Assembly (NCBI RefSeq): GCF_000407485.1
Contig: NZ_ASWD01000002.1
Span: forward strand, 1,054,001 to 1,118,000
Direction of reading: 5' to 3'
Source: Enterococcus pallens ATCC BAA-351
GTDB taxonomy: Bacteria > Bacillota > Bacilli > Lactobacillales > Enterococcaceae
Length of the DNA: 64,000 bases
Numbering within the stretch: position 1 is the first letter of the stretch; each line of letters begins with the position of its first letter. The notes under the pieces were generated by a model, which saw only the letters and a program-made list of their open reading frames with translations, was not told the DNA's origin and made no database searches. Positions 16,460-25,755 of the stretch are shown here, piece after piece. The position numbers were made by a program, and so were the translations under genes.

Positions 16460-17755
16460 TTATTCAAGTATTTCTTCGGTTTTATTTACTAGTTCCTCTT
16501 CTACGGCTTGATTATCCAGCACTTTGAAGAATGGATAATAAATCAACATAGAAATGGCGGTTGCGAGAATTTCGTAAATACCAAAGGACAGGCTGCCTTG
16601 AACGATTCCGTGAATTACTGGTGGTAAAGAACCTGCACCTAAAATACCGATTGGAGCGGTTACGATTCCTAAGGATATCAGTACATAACCCAAAGTTACA
16701 ATTACTAATGGTGTTAATAAAAAGGGAACCAGCAGCATAACATTCAACATTAATGGCATCCCGAAGATTACTGGTTCATTTACGCCAAATAATCCACTTG
16801 GAAAGACAATCTTAGAAAAAGCTTTGTATCGATTACTTTTGGAGAAAAAGAACATATTTGCGACTAATCCGATCGTTGCGCCGCTTCCGCCTAGACAAGC
16901 CAAGTCGTACAAGCCAAAATTGATTGCATGAGGAATGGCTTCACCTGCTGCAACGGCAGCACTATTGTCTGCTAAATAACCTAAGAAAATTGGCATTAGA
17001 ATCGGAAGGACTGTCATAGAACCGTGAATTCCAAAGAACCAAAGCAAATTTGATACTAGAATCAATAGCAAGAACGCTGGCAGGGTACCTGTTAGCGACT
17101 GCAGGGGCTGCTGTAGAATTGTATAAATAAAATCCGTAGCTGTATTGTAGCTCGTTAAAGTAAATAAGAACTTCACGATGCTAAAGACCAACGCAATGGA
17201 GACAGCTGGGATTAATGCCGTAAAGGATTTTGTTACCATTTCAGGAACTCCGTCAGGCATTTTCAGTGTAATATTCTTTTTAACAAAGAAGCCCATCATT
17301 TTTACGGTAAGCAAAGAAACAAAAATGGCTACAAAGACTCCTTTAGCACCTAGATAAGAAATATCCAGAAAGTTCACTCGTTCTACCAATGTATCATTTA
17401 CAGGTGTTAATAATAAAAATGAAACCAAAGAGATGAAGCCGCTGCTTAAAGCATGTGCTTTAATACCAAAAATATCCGCTGCACAGTAAGCAATACTAAA
17501 AGACATGTACACTGCTAACAAATCAATCGTAAATGCTGGAATATACCCAAAAATCGTTCCCAAATTTGTGGCATTCATGAAGTTTTGATACGGTTCCCAG
17601 GTAAAACTGGTGATCACTGTGAAAATTGCTCCTAGCATGATGACACTCAGCAATGCCATTGAACCAGTACTTACGCTTTTCAAATATTTATTAGAAGAAA
17701 TTTTATTGGCAATTGGAATAAATCTTTGCTCCATAAAAGTAATAAATGCATTCAT
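16460..17755 (-). CDS. celB: PTS EIIC permease, lactose/cellobiose family
   Basis: The 431-residue membrane protein has about ten hydrophobic segments and the family motifs FFGIHGSMTVLPILMPI, GGSGATIGLV and FPSGLFGVNEPVIFGMPLMLN, the sugar-binding NEP loop of EIIC-Lac/CelB proteins. It imports and phosphorylates a beta-linked disaccharide or glucoside together with EIIA and EIIB, which are not encoded nearby. It lies 12 bp after the 6-phospho-beta-glucosidase gene and is cotranscribed with it. Sugar specificity cannot be read from the sequence. Confidence 0.9.
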   Translation of the reverse strand: MNAFITFMEQRFIPIANKISSNKYLKSVSTGSMALLSVIMLGAIFTVITSFTWEPYQNFMNATNLGTIFGYIPAFTIDLLAVYMSFSIAYCAADIFGIKAHALSSGFISLVSFLLLTPVNDTLVERVNFLDISYLGAKGVFVAIFVSLLTVKMMGFFVKKNITLKMPDGVPEMVTKSFTALIPAVSIALVFSIVKFLFTLTSYNTATDFIYTILQQPLQSLTGTLPAFLLLILVSNLLWFFGIHGSMTVLPILMPIFLGYLADNSAAVAAGEAIPHAINFGLYDLACLGGSGATIGLVANMFFFSKSNRYKAFSKIVFPSGLFGVNEPVIFGMPLMLNVMLLVPFLLTPLVIVTLGYVLISLGIVTAPIGILGAGSLPPVIHGIVQGSLSFGIYEILATAISMLIYYPFFKVLDNQAVEEELVNKTEEILE

Positions 17756-17767
17756 TTTCTGCTCCCC

Positions 17768-19138
17768 CTAGTCTTTTAATCCGTCTCTTATTTTTGTTTG
17801 GTACCAATAATAGCTGTCTTTTGGTATTCTACGGCATTGCTTCACGTCTTCGTCTGTTCGATCTACATAAATAAGGCCGTACCGTTTCTTGAAGCCTTGA
17901 TGAGAACTGACTAAGTCTAGCAATGACCAGGCACAATAGCCCAAGAGTGGATACCCTTCTGAGACAAAGCGTTCGCACTGTGAGATATGAGCCGACAGGT
18001 AGTCAATTCGATAGGGATCATGAATTTGATCGTCGATTAATTCGTCTGAATAGGCCAACCCATTCTCGGTCACAATCATCGGCAAGTGATAGCGTTCATA
18101 AATATCTCGCATTCCGATATAAAGGCCTTCAGGATCTATACCGAATTCCATCCATTTCGTTTTTTTAAGGTAGGGATTACTTCCTAAGGTAAACAATTCA
18201 TTTCGATAAAACGGCGGCAATTTGCTGGTATCTTCATTTGGTTTCAATGCTCGGATACACGTACTGCAATAATAATTGATACCGATCAGATCCGGTTTAT
18301 TGTCTGTTAAGGTTTTAACATCTTCCGGTTGAGTCTCTGGATACCAGCCTTTTTTCTCTAAGTAACGGCGATAGGCTTGTGGGTATCGTCCAAAGACTGA
18401 CATGTCTAAGAAGCAATGCTGCAGAAAGTCTTCTGCATTTTTAGCAGCTAAGATATTCGCTGGTAAGGGGCTTTCGGGATAAACTACCTGCATCGAACAA
18501 ATTGGTCCAATTTCCCCTTCTGGTACCAGCTTTCTAAAGAGCTGAATTGTAAGCTTTTCTGCCAGTGACATATGATAGCTCATTTGGTACATATCCTTCA
18601 TTTTTTGAGCAGCATCTTTTTCATGATTTCCGTTGAGGTCCGAAGCTGCACTAACGATCAGCTGTTCGTTAATGGTTCCCCACATTTTCACCCGATCACC
18701 GAAAGCTTCAAAGCAAACCTTGGCATAGTCTACAAAGCAGCTGATACATTCTCTTGATTTCCAACCGCCAAATTTGTCAACTAACGCTTGCGGCATTTCG
18801 AAATGATACAAGGTTGGAAATGGAACTATATCTGCTCGTAGGCATTCATCAATTAGTTGATTATAAAAATCGATTCCTTGTTGATTGGGCTCAAAGCCAT
18901 CTCCCATAATTCTGGACCAATTAAAGGAAAAGCGATAAATGGTTAAGCCTAGCTCCTTCATCAAGGCAACATCTTCTACCATATGATGGTAGTGATCGGC
19001 AGCAACCTTGGCGTCCGCAATTCCAGGGGGAACTGTTCGTGCATCAGCTGTGGAAAGTCCTTTCCCATCTTCTTGATAGCCGCCTTCTACTTGAAAAGCC
19101 GACGTTGAGGCTCCCCATAAAAACTGTTTTTCTCGCAT
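17768..19138 (-). CDS. 6-phospho-beta-glucosidase, GH1
   Basis: The 456-residue enzyme has the GH1 acid/base Glu158 (TINEQ) and nucleophile Glu358 (IVTENG), plus FLWGASTSAFQVEGG at the N-terminus. It hydrolyses phosphorylated beta-glucosides delivered by the adjacent EIIC in the cytoplasm. A near-perfect cre site 26 bp upstream of the start indicates CcpA repression. The RpiR regulator upstream in the same direction is the probable specific regulator. It shares only the fold with the other GH1 protein at 20179. Confidence 0.9.
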   Translation of the reverse strand: MREKQFLWGASTSAFQVEGGYQEDGKGLSTADARTVPPGIADAKVAADHYHHMVEDVALMKELGLTIYRFSFNWSRIMGDGFEPNQQGIDFYNQLIDECLRADIVPFPTLYHFEMPQALVDKFGGWKSRECISCFVDYAKVCFEAFGDRVKMWGTINEQLIVSAASDLNGNHEKDAAQKMKDMYQMSYHMSLAEKLTIQLFRKLVPEGEIGPICSMQVVYPESPLPANILAAKNAEDFLQHCFLDMSVFGRYPQAYRRYLEKKGWYPETQPEDVKTLTDNKPDLIGINYYCSTCIRALKPNEDTSKLPPFYRNELFTLGSNPYLKKTKWMEFGIDPEGLYIGMRDIYERYHLPMIVTENGLAYSDELIDDQIHDPYRIDYLSAHISQCERFVSEGYPLLGYCAWSLLDLVSSHQGFKKRYGLIYVDRTDEDVKQCRRIPKDSYYWYQTKIRDGLKD

Positions 19139-19163
19139 CTGTTATCCGTCCTCTCTTTCTATG

Positions 19164-19177
19164 TGAAAACGATAACA
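19164..19177 (-). promoter_or_regulatory. cre site (CcpA operator) of the beta-glucoside operon
   Basis: TGAAAACGATAACA on the plus strand fits the consensus TGWAANCGNTNWCA at every position and lies between rpiR and the GH1 gene, 26 bp before the latter's start. Confidence 0.75.
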
Positions 19178-19202
19178 TCGGTGAATATACAATGCGATAT
19201 CA

Positions 19203-19240
19203 AAACAAGCTGAACAGTTTCAAAACTGCCCAGCTTGTTT
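19203..19240 (-). terminator. Terminator of the RpiR-type regulator gene
   Basis: AAACAAGCTG pairs with CAGCTTGTTT around an inner CAGTTT/AAACTG stem, followed by TTTT on the minus strand. It separates the regulator from the beta-glucoside genes, though read-through is possible. Confidence 0.65.
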
Positions 19241-19252
19241 CAACTAATGAAA

Positions 19253-20047
19253 CTAATGATGATAGTGAAGGAAATATTGATATATCAGCAGCTCCATTAT
19301 ATAAAGAATCGACAGCCGCCCCTCTGTATTTTCATTATGCGTGCCACACAAGACAATTTCGTCTGCTGTGCGTTCAATCATCGCTGTTTTATTCAAGGTA
19401 AACACGATAATTTTAGTCTTTTTTTCTTTGAGAATGTCTAATATCTTTTCATTGTAGTAAAAGTATCCGCCTTCTAGGGAAAAGATCAATACCGTACTAC
19501 CTTCAGCCATTTCTTGAGCAGCAGTCAATTGTTCTTCTTTCGTCAATCCAATTCGGGTATATTTATTTAACTCTGCCATTTTTATTTGAAAATGCTGAGC
19601 CAAAAAGGAGGCAAACTCTAGACCAAACACACCGACATCTTTTGACTGATGAATGTATTCATTAATACGCAGAAATTGCTCAAAATCCAATTGGTTAGCG
19701 ATTATTTGAACATTGTCTTGAATATTCTCTGTAAATTGCTTAACAAAGGTAGGGTAAACATCCGGTGCTGCCGCGTTGTATTTACTAGAATAATCATTTG
19801 TGATGTCAATCTTTTCAGCACAAGCCTCTTTAAACGCTGTAAAGGTCGAAAAGCCAAGCTGGCGAATAAACCTTGATATGGCTGCTGTCGAAACAAAGCA
19901 AAGCTCTGATAGATCGTAAATGGTTATCTTCGGGATTTGATCAAAGTGATCCAGCATTGCTCTTGCAATATGATAATTATTGTCCCGCTTTTCACGGTTG
20001 TTCACATAGCGTAAAAGAAGGCTCAAGACCGACGTGCGCATTTCCAT
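19253..20047 (-). CDS. MurR/RpiR family transcriptional regulator
   Basis: The 264-residue protein has an N-terminal RpiR helix-turn-helix (about 1-75: ITIYDLSELCFVSTAAISRFIRQLGFSTFTAFKEAC) and a SIS sugar-phosphate-binding domain (about 110-245: DVGVFGLEFASFLAQHF, STVLIFSLEGGYFYYN). The SIS domain of such regulators senses phosphosugars. It is divergently neither but codirectional with the PTS/GH1 genes and separated by a terminator and cre site. Control of that operon is the natural inference; activator or repressor cannot be decided. Confidence 0.85.
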   Translation of the reverse strand: MEMRTSVLSLLLRYVNNREKRDNNYHIARAMLDHFDQIPKITIYDLSELCFVSTAAISRFIRQLGFSTFTAFKEACAEKIDITNDYSSKYNAAAPDVYPTFVKQFTENIQDNVQIIANQLDFEQFLRINEYIHQSKDVGVFGLEFASFLAQHFQIKMAELNKYTRIGLTKEEQLTAAQEMAEGSTVLIFSLEGGYFYYNEKILDILKEKKTKIIVFTLNKTAMIERTADEIVLCGTHNENTEGRLSILYIMELLIYQYFLHYHH

Positions 20048-20078
20048 GGACGTACCTCTTCCTTGTCTTTTTTTTCTT

Positions 20079-20087
20079 ATTATAGCA
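20079..20087 (-). promoter_or_regulatory. Extended -10 promoter of the RpiR-type regulator
   Basis: TGCTATAAT on the minus strand is a consensus extended -10 element, 32 bp before the start codon. No good -35 box is present, as expected for this class. Confidence 0.6.
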
Positions 20088-20134
20088 TATTGGAAAACTC
20101 GGCCGTTTTAATCAGAAGAGCCCTAGCTTTTAAA

Positions 20135-20168
20135 CAAAAAAAGACCTCAGCCAGCTTCTAACTGAGGT
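20135..20168 (-). terminator. Terminator of the second GH1 gene
   Basis: ACCTCAG pairs with CTGAGGT and is followed by seven T residues on the minus strand, 11 bp after the stop codon. Confidence 0.8.
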
Positions 20169-20178
20169 AAATATAGCC

Positions 20179-21462
20179 TTACTTATTAATAATCGAAGGT
20201 GGCTCTTTCAGATACTCTCGGATAATTTCTTGGTTTAACTCTTTAGCTTCAGCAATGGCTCCATAGAATTTCCCGCTCGTTTTTAGCGTTCGTGTATAGC
20301 TTTCTTTGTCTACACTGGCTAAGCCAAAGATTGGGTGATAACTGCCCCATTCCCAGTTATCGATCAAGGACCAATGCAAATAGCCAATGACTTCTGCACC
20401 CAAGTCCATTCCTTGTTTTAACGCCTGAAGCATTGCAGCAATGTAGACGATTCGTAGACGATCATCCGCTACCGCAATACCATTTTCGGTTATCATTATC
20501 GGCTTATCACGAAACCGCATAAGCATCTCAATCATAATATCTGGATTGATTTCTTCTGTAAAGAAAGGCTTATCTAACGCTTTAAAGTGTGTGGCTGTAT
20601 AAACATCAAAACGGAAATTTTCGTCACGGCTATTGATAAATTGACGAATATACGTGTTCAATGCCCAAAAATCGCAAGTATCCTTAAGCTCTGGCATGAC
20701 AACTGCATCATGAAAAGGCATCACAATCTCACCTGTTCGAATGGCATGAATAAAGAACTCATTTTCAATGTAATCGACATAATCCGCCATCACTTTATCG
20801 GGATAGTCGTAACGCCCCCGAAAAGGCTCTTTCATGGAATAGGACAAGGTAGAGCTGACTGGCTTATTCGAATATTGCTTAATGATATGATACCCTCTAG
20901 CATGATATTGCAGCATATTAATTCTTTCCTCAATAGAGTACTCGAAGGCTAAATTCATCTCGTTAATTACTAGCCAATAGTCGACATAGGCTTGATACGT
21001 TTCTGATGCAAAGTGAATATAATTTTCCCAGTCTGGCAGATTGTCTAACGTTTTGAAAGCATCCTGCTTATGAAACCACACAGGATGGGACACATGATGC
21101 AGAGTCAGACACACTTTAATGCCTTCTTCTTGCAATCGGCTCAATACTTTTTTGTAGTGCTCTACAGCTTGCGGATCAATGCAGCCTTTTTCTGGTTCAA
21201 TTCGTGCCCATTCTAGCGACATCCGATAGACGTCTAAGTTCATGGCTTTTAACAGCGCAATATCTTCCTCAAATTTCTCGTAACTGTTATCGGCTTTACC
21301 TGCCATTTGGTAAGGGATGCCCCCATAGGCAAATGCAGGAGCAAAGTCTGGATCATCATGATAGGAACGATTATTTCCCTCAATTTGCATCCCGGCGGTA
21401 GCTGCTCCCATCAAAAACTCCTTAGGGAATTGAATACCTGGGTACTGAAAAACATCAATCAT
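20179..21462 (-). CDS. GH1 family beta-glucosidase or 6-phospho-beta-glucosidase
   Basis: The 427-residue protein is short for GH1 (usually 450-480). It keeps acid/base Glu168 (WLVINEMN) and nucleophile Glu326 (MITENG), with FLMGAATAGMQIEGNN at the N-terminus. It is monocistronic, with its own extended -10 promoter and terminator, and is only distantly related to the 17768 enzyme. Without an adjacent PTS it may act on the same phosphoglucosides or on another substrate. It lies upstream of the RpiR regulator in the same direction. Confidence 0.85.
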   Translation of the reverse strand: MIDVFQYPGIQFPKEFLMGAATAGMQIEGNNRSYHDDPDFAPAFAYGGIPYQMAGKADNSYEKFEEDIALLKAMNLDVYRMSLEWARIEPEKGCIDPQAVEHYKKVLSRLQEEGIKVCLTLHHVSHPVWFHKQDAFKTLDNLPDWENYIHFASETYQAYVDYWLVINEMNLAFEYSIEERINMLQYHARGYHIIKQYSNKPVSSTLSYSMKEPFRGRYDYPDKVMADYVDYIENEFFIHAIRTGEIVMPFHDAVVMPELKDTCDFWALNTYIRQFINSRDENFRFDVYTATHFKALDKPFFTEEINPDIMIEMLMRFRDKPIMITENGIAVADDRLRIVYIAAMLQALKQGMDLGAEVIGYLHWSLIDNWEWGSYHPIFGLASVDKESYTRTLKTSGKFYGAIAEAKELNQEIIREYLKEPPSIINK

Positions 21463-21488
21463 TCATAGGACCTCCTTTTGTCCTTTTC

Positions 21489-21497
21489 AGTATAGCA
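21489..21497 (-). promoter_or_regulatory. Extended -10 promoter of the second GH1 gene
   Basis: TGCTATACT on the minus strand lies 27 bp upstream of the start codon. Confidence 0.5.
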
Positions 21498-21649
21498 ACT
21501 ATTATCAGGACAAAGGTTCCATTCTGGGAAGCGCGATTTCTTATTATCTAAGGCAGTTTCAGATTTTGAAACAAGTTTGTTCTCTACATTAAACTCTGTG
21601 TAGGAATAATTATGGGAATTTATAGCATTTGACTTTTAGAAATACAAAG

Positions 21650-21674
21650 GCCCTACTCGTTTTAAGAGCAGGGC
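21650..21674 (-). terminator. Terminator after the MazE-like gene
   Basis: GCCCTaCTC pairs with GAGcAGGGC. The minus-strand tract after it is only moderately T-rich. The gap 21495-21753 contains no other gene. Confidence 0.5.
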
Positions 21675-21753
21675 AACTTTTCTTCATTTTACTTCTAGCA
21701 GCGTGTACAAAACTATTCTAAGCATTACCACCGTTTTTCGTTGCTTTCATGTG

Positions 21754-21987
21754 TCAGTAAAGGAATTCTCTTCCTACATTTTGTAGACCAACCCATTCAT
21801 CTTTTTCATAAAATTCACCGATCACTGCAGTAACAAAGGGATCATCCATTTTAGGAGTTAACAGAATACTTCCATCTTCACTGTATTCAACAATGTACTC
21901 TTTATTGGGTTCTGGCTTTTTACCATCTTTAGGCGGGAGAGTTATCACAACAGTGTTTTCTTGCAGTCTCGATGTTGTAGTTAACAT
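21754..21987 (-). CDS. Orphan MazE/PemI-like antitoxin
   Basis: The 77-residue protein has the AbrB/MazE swapped-hairpin pattern (TTSRLQENTVVITLPP, EYIVEYSEDGSILLTPK) and an acidic C-terminal tail (DDPF...EFYEKDEWVGL) of the kind that wraps a MazF/PemK toxin. AAAGGTGATT precedes the ATG. The expected toxin gene is absent: the 280 bp downstream encode nothing longer than ten codons. It may be a relic, an antitoxin against a toxin elsewhere, or a stand-alone regulator. Confidence 0.65.
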   Translation of the reverse strand: MLTTTSRLQENTVVITLPPKDGKKPEPNKEYIVEYSEDGSILLTPKMDDPFVTAVIGEFYEKDEWVGLQNVGREFLY

Positions 21988-22141
21988 GTTTAATCACCTT
22001 TCTATGTGTATCGTAATACAATTCGAATAGTAAATTATATCAAATTGATCGTACATATACCATAACACTTATCCTTATCGATGGGTTGTACTAATCCCTT
22101 AATTTTTCCGGAAACAAAAAATTTATGCGTGACAACAAACT

Positions 22142-22191
22142 AAAAAGACAGAAACCCATATCCCGCAGGAAATTATGGCTTCTGTCTTCTT
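22142..22191 (-). terminator. Terminator of the transketolase/PTS operon
   Basis: AGACAGAA pairs with TTCTGTCT, with an inner CCATA/TATGG-like stem, followed by TTTTT on the minus strand, 36 bp after the last stop codon of the operon. Confidence 0.75.
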
Positions 22192-22226
22192 TGATTGATC
22201 ATTTTCGGATCGTATATCTCACTTTC

Positions 22227-23183
22227 CTATTTCAAAAATTTGACTAACTGCTCTAGCATTTTACCAGTTGTCAGCCCAAACTCTTCTTGCAGGAATTCTG
22301 GTGTGCCTACTTGACCGAAACGATTGTCAACACCGATTCGTTTCAAAGGAACTGCCAAGCCATTATCGGCAATAACCTCTGCTACTGCACTGCCTAAGCC
22401 GCCTGTAATTGAATGATTTTCAATAGTGATGACGCCTTTTTTACCAACTAATCGTTCTAGCAATAGCTCTTCATCTAACGGTTTAATCGTGAACATATCT
22501 ACTACATCACAGGTTACACCTTTGGCTGCTAATTGTTCAGCCACCTCTAAGGCTTCGGATACTAACTGTCCAGTTGCTACTATTAAGTAGTCTGATCCTT
22601 CTTTCAGCAAGTTGCCTTTGCCAATTTCGAAGGTAGAGCCTGGTGCATAGACATTCCGAACACCTTTGCGATTGCCCCGTACATAATGAACACCTTCCAT
22701 TTTACTGAAGGTTTTAATAATCCAGTCCATTTGTACTTCATCGGCTGCATCACAGATGACTACATTTGGAATTGAGCGCAGTAACGCAACATCTTCCCAA
22801 GTAGTATGGGTACCGCCGTTATGTCCGGCTGCGAAGCCAGGATCGGAACCAAAGATATTGATGGTATTTTTTGAATAGGCACCTGACAGGAAAATTTGAT
22901 CCAGTACTCGTCGGGTTGCAAAAGGTCCGAAGGTATGGATAAATGGCGTATAGCCAGTTAAATTCAAGCCCGCTGCAACGCCGACCATGTTCGCTTCGGC
23001 AATTCCAACATTGATGAAGCGATCAGGATTGGTTTTAGCAATATCGGTCCATTTACTAGCACCGCCTAGATCGGCATCTAAAGCGACGACTTTATCATTT
23101 TTTTCCATAACGGCCGTCAACGCATCCACCACAGTCGCGCGCAGTTCTTTACCAACTTCTTTATTCTCTGCTAGTGTAAACAT
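22227..23183 (-). CDS. Transketolase, C-terminal subunit
   Basis: The 318-residue protein corresponds to the pyrimidine-binding and C-terminal domains of transketolase (GIAEANMVGVAAGLNLTGYTPFIHTFGPFATRR; the Glu of AEAN activates thiamine pyrophosphate). Together with the 23184 product it forms a split enzyme that moves two-carbon units between pentose and hexose phosphates. The two genes abut directly. Placement behind an ascorbate-type PTS suggests a role in using a pentose-related or sugar-acid substrate, not general metabolism. Confidence 0.9.
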   Translation of the reverse strand: MFTLAENKEVGKELRATVVDALTAVMEKNDKVVALDADLGGASKWTDIAKTNPDRFINVGIAEANMVGVAAGLNLTGYTPFIHTFGPFATRRVLDQIFLSGAYSKNTINIFGSDPGFAAGHNGGTHTTWEDVALLRSIPNVVICDAADEVQMDWIIKTFSKMEGVHYVRGNRKGVRNVYAPGSTFEIGKGNLLKEGSDYLIVATGQLVSEALEVAEQLAAKGVTCDVVDMFTIKPLDEELLLERLVGKKGVITIENHSITGGLGSAVAEVIADNGLAVPLKRIGVDNRFGQVGTPEFLQEEFGLTTGKMLEQLVKFLK

Positions 23184-24047
23184 CTAGGCACGCTCCTTTG
23201 CTTTTAGTTCCTGTAAGGCTTGGTCAGTGGCCGTTTGAACAGCTTCATTGTCGAATTTTACAGAATGATTGGCAGCCATTTCTTCAAAGAATTTGACGCC
23301 TTGGCCTTTGATGGTATCTAATACGATACAAACGGCTTGGTCGGTAACAGCCTTGCACTGATCGATAGCTTCATCAATAGCTGCTAGATCGTCACCCTTT
23401 ACCTTAGTAGTATGGAAGCCGAATGCACGCATTTTTTCTGTGATATCAAAAGGATTCAAGATATCCACTGTTGTGCCATCTAGTTGTTTTTTGTTTTCAT
23501 CAATGATGACTATACAGTTATTTAGTTTGAAATGAGCTAAATACTGGAAGGCTTCCCAGCATTGGCCTTCATTTAATTCGCCGTCGCCGACGATTAAATA
23601 AACATAGCTGTCTTTTTTCTGCATCTTCAAACCAGTAGCAATCCCGGCAGCAACTGACGTCCCTTGACCTAGCGAACCAGTAGTAGCATCGACTCCTGGA
23701 GTTTTGGTCCGGTCCGGGTGAGAAGGTAAGCGAGTCCCACCTTCATTCAAGGTGTCTAGCCATTGTTTGTCAAAGAAGCCAACTGCTGCAAGGGCACTGT
23801 ACCAAGCGGGGCCAGCATGTCCCTTTGATAAAACGAGGCGATCTCGCTCCTCCCATTCAGGATTTTTAGGGTCGTAGTTCATTTGTTTTCCATATAAGAC
23901 AGCCAACAAATCAGCAATCGATAAGGAGCCGCCGATATGTCCGGCTCCTACCTTGCGAATGGCTTCAATACTGTCAATGCGAATTTCAGCGGCTAGCGAT
24001 TCTAGTTTAGCAAGCATAGCTTTTTCCATCGTGTATTTTTCCTCCAT
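23184..24047 (-). CDS. Transketolase, N-terminal (thiamine pyrophosphate-binding) subunit
   Basis: The 287-residue protein has GHIGGSLSIADLLAVLYG, LVLSKGHAGPAWYSAL and the thiamine pyrophosphate-binding motif GDGELNEGQCWEAFQYLAHFKLNN, covering the first third of a standard 660-residue transketolase. It overlaps the PTS IIC gene by 1 bp and directly precedes the C-terminal subunit gene, so all are cotranslated. Split transketolases in PTS operons are a known Firmicutes arrangement. Confidence 0.9.
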   Translation of the reverse strand: MEEKYTMEKAMLAKLESLAAEIRIDSIEAIRKVGAGHIGGSLSIADLLAVLYGKQMNYDPKNPEWEERDRLVLSKGHAGPAWYSALAAVGFFDKQWLDTLNEGGTRLPSHPDRTKTPGVDATTGSLGQGTSVAAGIATGLKMQKKDSYVYLIVGDGELNEGQCWEAFQYLAHFKLNNCIVIIDENKKQLDGTTVDILNPFDITEKMRAFGFHTTKVKGDDLAAIDEAIDQCKAVTDQAVCIVLDTIKGQGVKFFEEMAANHSVKFDNEAVQTATDQALQELKAKERA

Positions 24048-25411
24048 TATTCAGAAACTGCTTTTGATTTTTTACCCTTTGCAGCCACAGTCAAACCGAT
24101 AAGAACAGCTAAGACTGCGATAATTCCAGCGATCGCAGCAATTTGCCCACCGAAGTTTGCCAGGTTGCCTAGGAACAAGCCAGTTACACCATAGTCAGTA
24201 TCTGAGAAGGTTGAGCCTTGGAAGCCCAGATCTCCCATAACCGGCATTAATAAGATTGGCATGAAGCTGATAATGACACCGTGTACGAAGGAGCCAACTA
24301 ACGCCCCACGCAATCCGCCAGTCGCATTGCCGTAAACCCCAGCTGTAGCGCCACAGAAGAAATGCGGGACAACACCAGGAATGATTACCGTTGTTCCTGT
24401 GAAGACCATAATGACTAAGCTGACAATTCCACCCACAAAGCTAGTTAGGAAGCCAATCAATACCGCATTTGGAGCATATGGGAATACGATTGGGCAGTCC
24501 AAAGCTGGGATAGAATTTGGTACCAATTTTTCTGAGATTCCTTTAAAGGCTGGGACAATTTCGGCTAAGATCAAACGAACACCTGCTAGGATAACGAAGA
24601 CGCCGGCCGCAAATGATCCTGCTTGCTGCAATGAATAAATAATGTAGTTCGTACCATCGCTTAAGTTTTCAGTTACAAAGGCATTTCCAGCAAACAAAGC
24701 GACGATGACATAAACAACTGCCATTGTGATCGTAATACTTACCGTTGAATCACGTAGGAAAGATAAGCCTTTAGGAAAATTAATGTCTTCAGTTGATTTT
24801 TCTTTATCTCCGACATATTTTCCGATCAAACCGCTTAAGGCATAGCCGAAGTTCCCTGTATGTCCTAAAGCAACGGTATCGTTTTTAGTAATTTGACGAG
24901 TAAATGGCTGAGCGATTGCTGGGAAAATAGTATTGGCTAACCCTAAAGCCAAACCGCCGAATAATACTAACGGCACAGGTCCCATATCCGTAACACTTAA
25001 AATTACGGCAATCATACAAGCCATGTATAAGGTTGCATGCCCCGTTAAATAGATGTACTTAAAGCGTGTGATTCGGGCAATCAAAATGTTGAAGGCCATA
25101 CCAACCAGCATAATAAGTGCGGTATACGTTCCAAAGGTGGTTAAGGCCAGAGCTACGATTGCCTCGTTATTCGGGACAACCCCCTGCATGTTAAAGGCAG
25201 CCTGAAACATTTCGCCAAAGGGTGCCAATGAATTCTCAACGACACCAGCTCCTGCGGTTACAACTAAGAAGCCGACAAAAGTCTTAATTCCGCCTTTAAC
25301 TGTAGAGGCTAAATCTTTTTTCTGCAGAACATTTCCTAAAATGGCAATTAAGGCAACCAACAGTGCCGGGGTACTAGCGATATCGACTAGTAAATCTAAA
25401 ATTCCATTCAT
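24047..25411 (-). CDS. PTS EIIC permease, ascorbate (UlaA) family
   Basis: The 454-residue protein has about eleven membrane segments and UlaA-type motifs (GHATLYMACMIAVIL, TGNFGYALSGLIGKYVGDK, HFFCGATAGVYGNATGG). It works with the EIIB at 25474. The true substrate may be ascorbate or another sugar acid or pentitol; there are no ula catabolic genes, only transketolase, so the pathway differs from the E. coli ula operon. Confidence 0.85.
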   Translation of the reverse strand: MNGILDLLVDIASTPALLVALIAILGNVLQKKDLASTVKGGIKTFVGFLVVTAGAGVVENSLAPFGEMFQAAFNMQGVVPNNEAIVALALTTFGTYTALIMLVGMAFNILIARITRFKYIYLTGHATLYMACMIAVILSVTDMGPVPLVLFGGLALGLANTIFPAIAQPFTRQITKNDTVALGHTGNFGYALSGLIGKYVGDKEKSTEDINFPKGLSFLRDSTVSITITMAVVYVIVALFAGNAFVTENLSDGTNYIIYSLQQAGSFAAGVFVILAGVRLILAEIVPAFKGISEKLVPNSIPALDCPIVFPYAPNAVLIGFLTSFVGGIVSLVIMVFTGTTVIIPGVVPHFFCGATAGVYGNATGGLRGALVGSFVHGVIISFMPILLMPVMGDLGFQGSTFSDTDYGVTGLFLGNLANFGGQIAAIAGIIAVLAVLIGLTVAAKGKKSKAVSE

Positions 25412-25473
25412 TCTATTTTTCCTCCTATTGTTTAACTATCTTGCTTGCCCTCTCAAGAGAAAGGGCATTGTCT

Positions 25474-25755
25474 TTATAACAAGCCCTTTTCGACACAAAC
25501 AGCTTGAACCTTTTCTTTTAGCTCATCCATATCGATGATGCTGTCCAGGACGACTACTTCACCTAAATGTGTCGCACTGTCTGCCAAGTCTCCGCCGACA
25601 AAGAATACGTCTGCCAAATCTGGTGCAGCACTGCCCATATCATAGTGGGCAACCTCTACATCGCTAACGCCCAAGTCCTTCAATACTGTGTTGATGTTCA
25701 TTTCTACCATAAAGCTTGATCCTAAGCCGGACCCGCAAACTGCTGCAAATTTCAT
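25474..25755 (-). CDS. PTS EIIB, ascorbate/galactitol type
   Basis: The 93-residue protein begins with CGSGLGSSFMVEMNI, where Cys7 is the phosphorylated residue of EIIB-Ula/Sgc. It ends 62 bp before the EIIC gene and overlaps the regulator stop by 1 bp. No separate EIIA gene is present; the C-terminal EIIA-like domain of the regulator is the only candidate in the operon. Confidence 0.9.
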   Translation of the reverse strand: MKFAAVCGSGLGSSFMVEMNINTVLKDLGVSDVEVAHYDMGSAAPDLADVFFVGGDLADSATHLGEVVVLDSIIDMDELKEKVQAVCVEKGLL

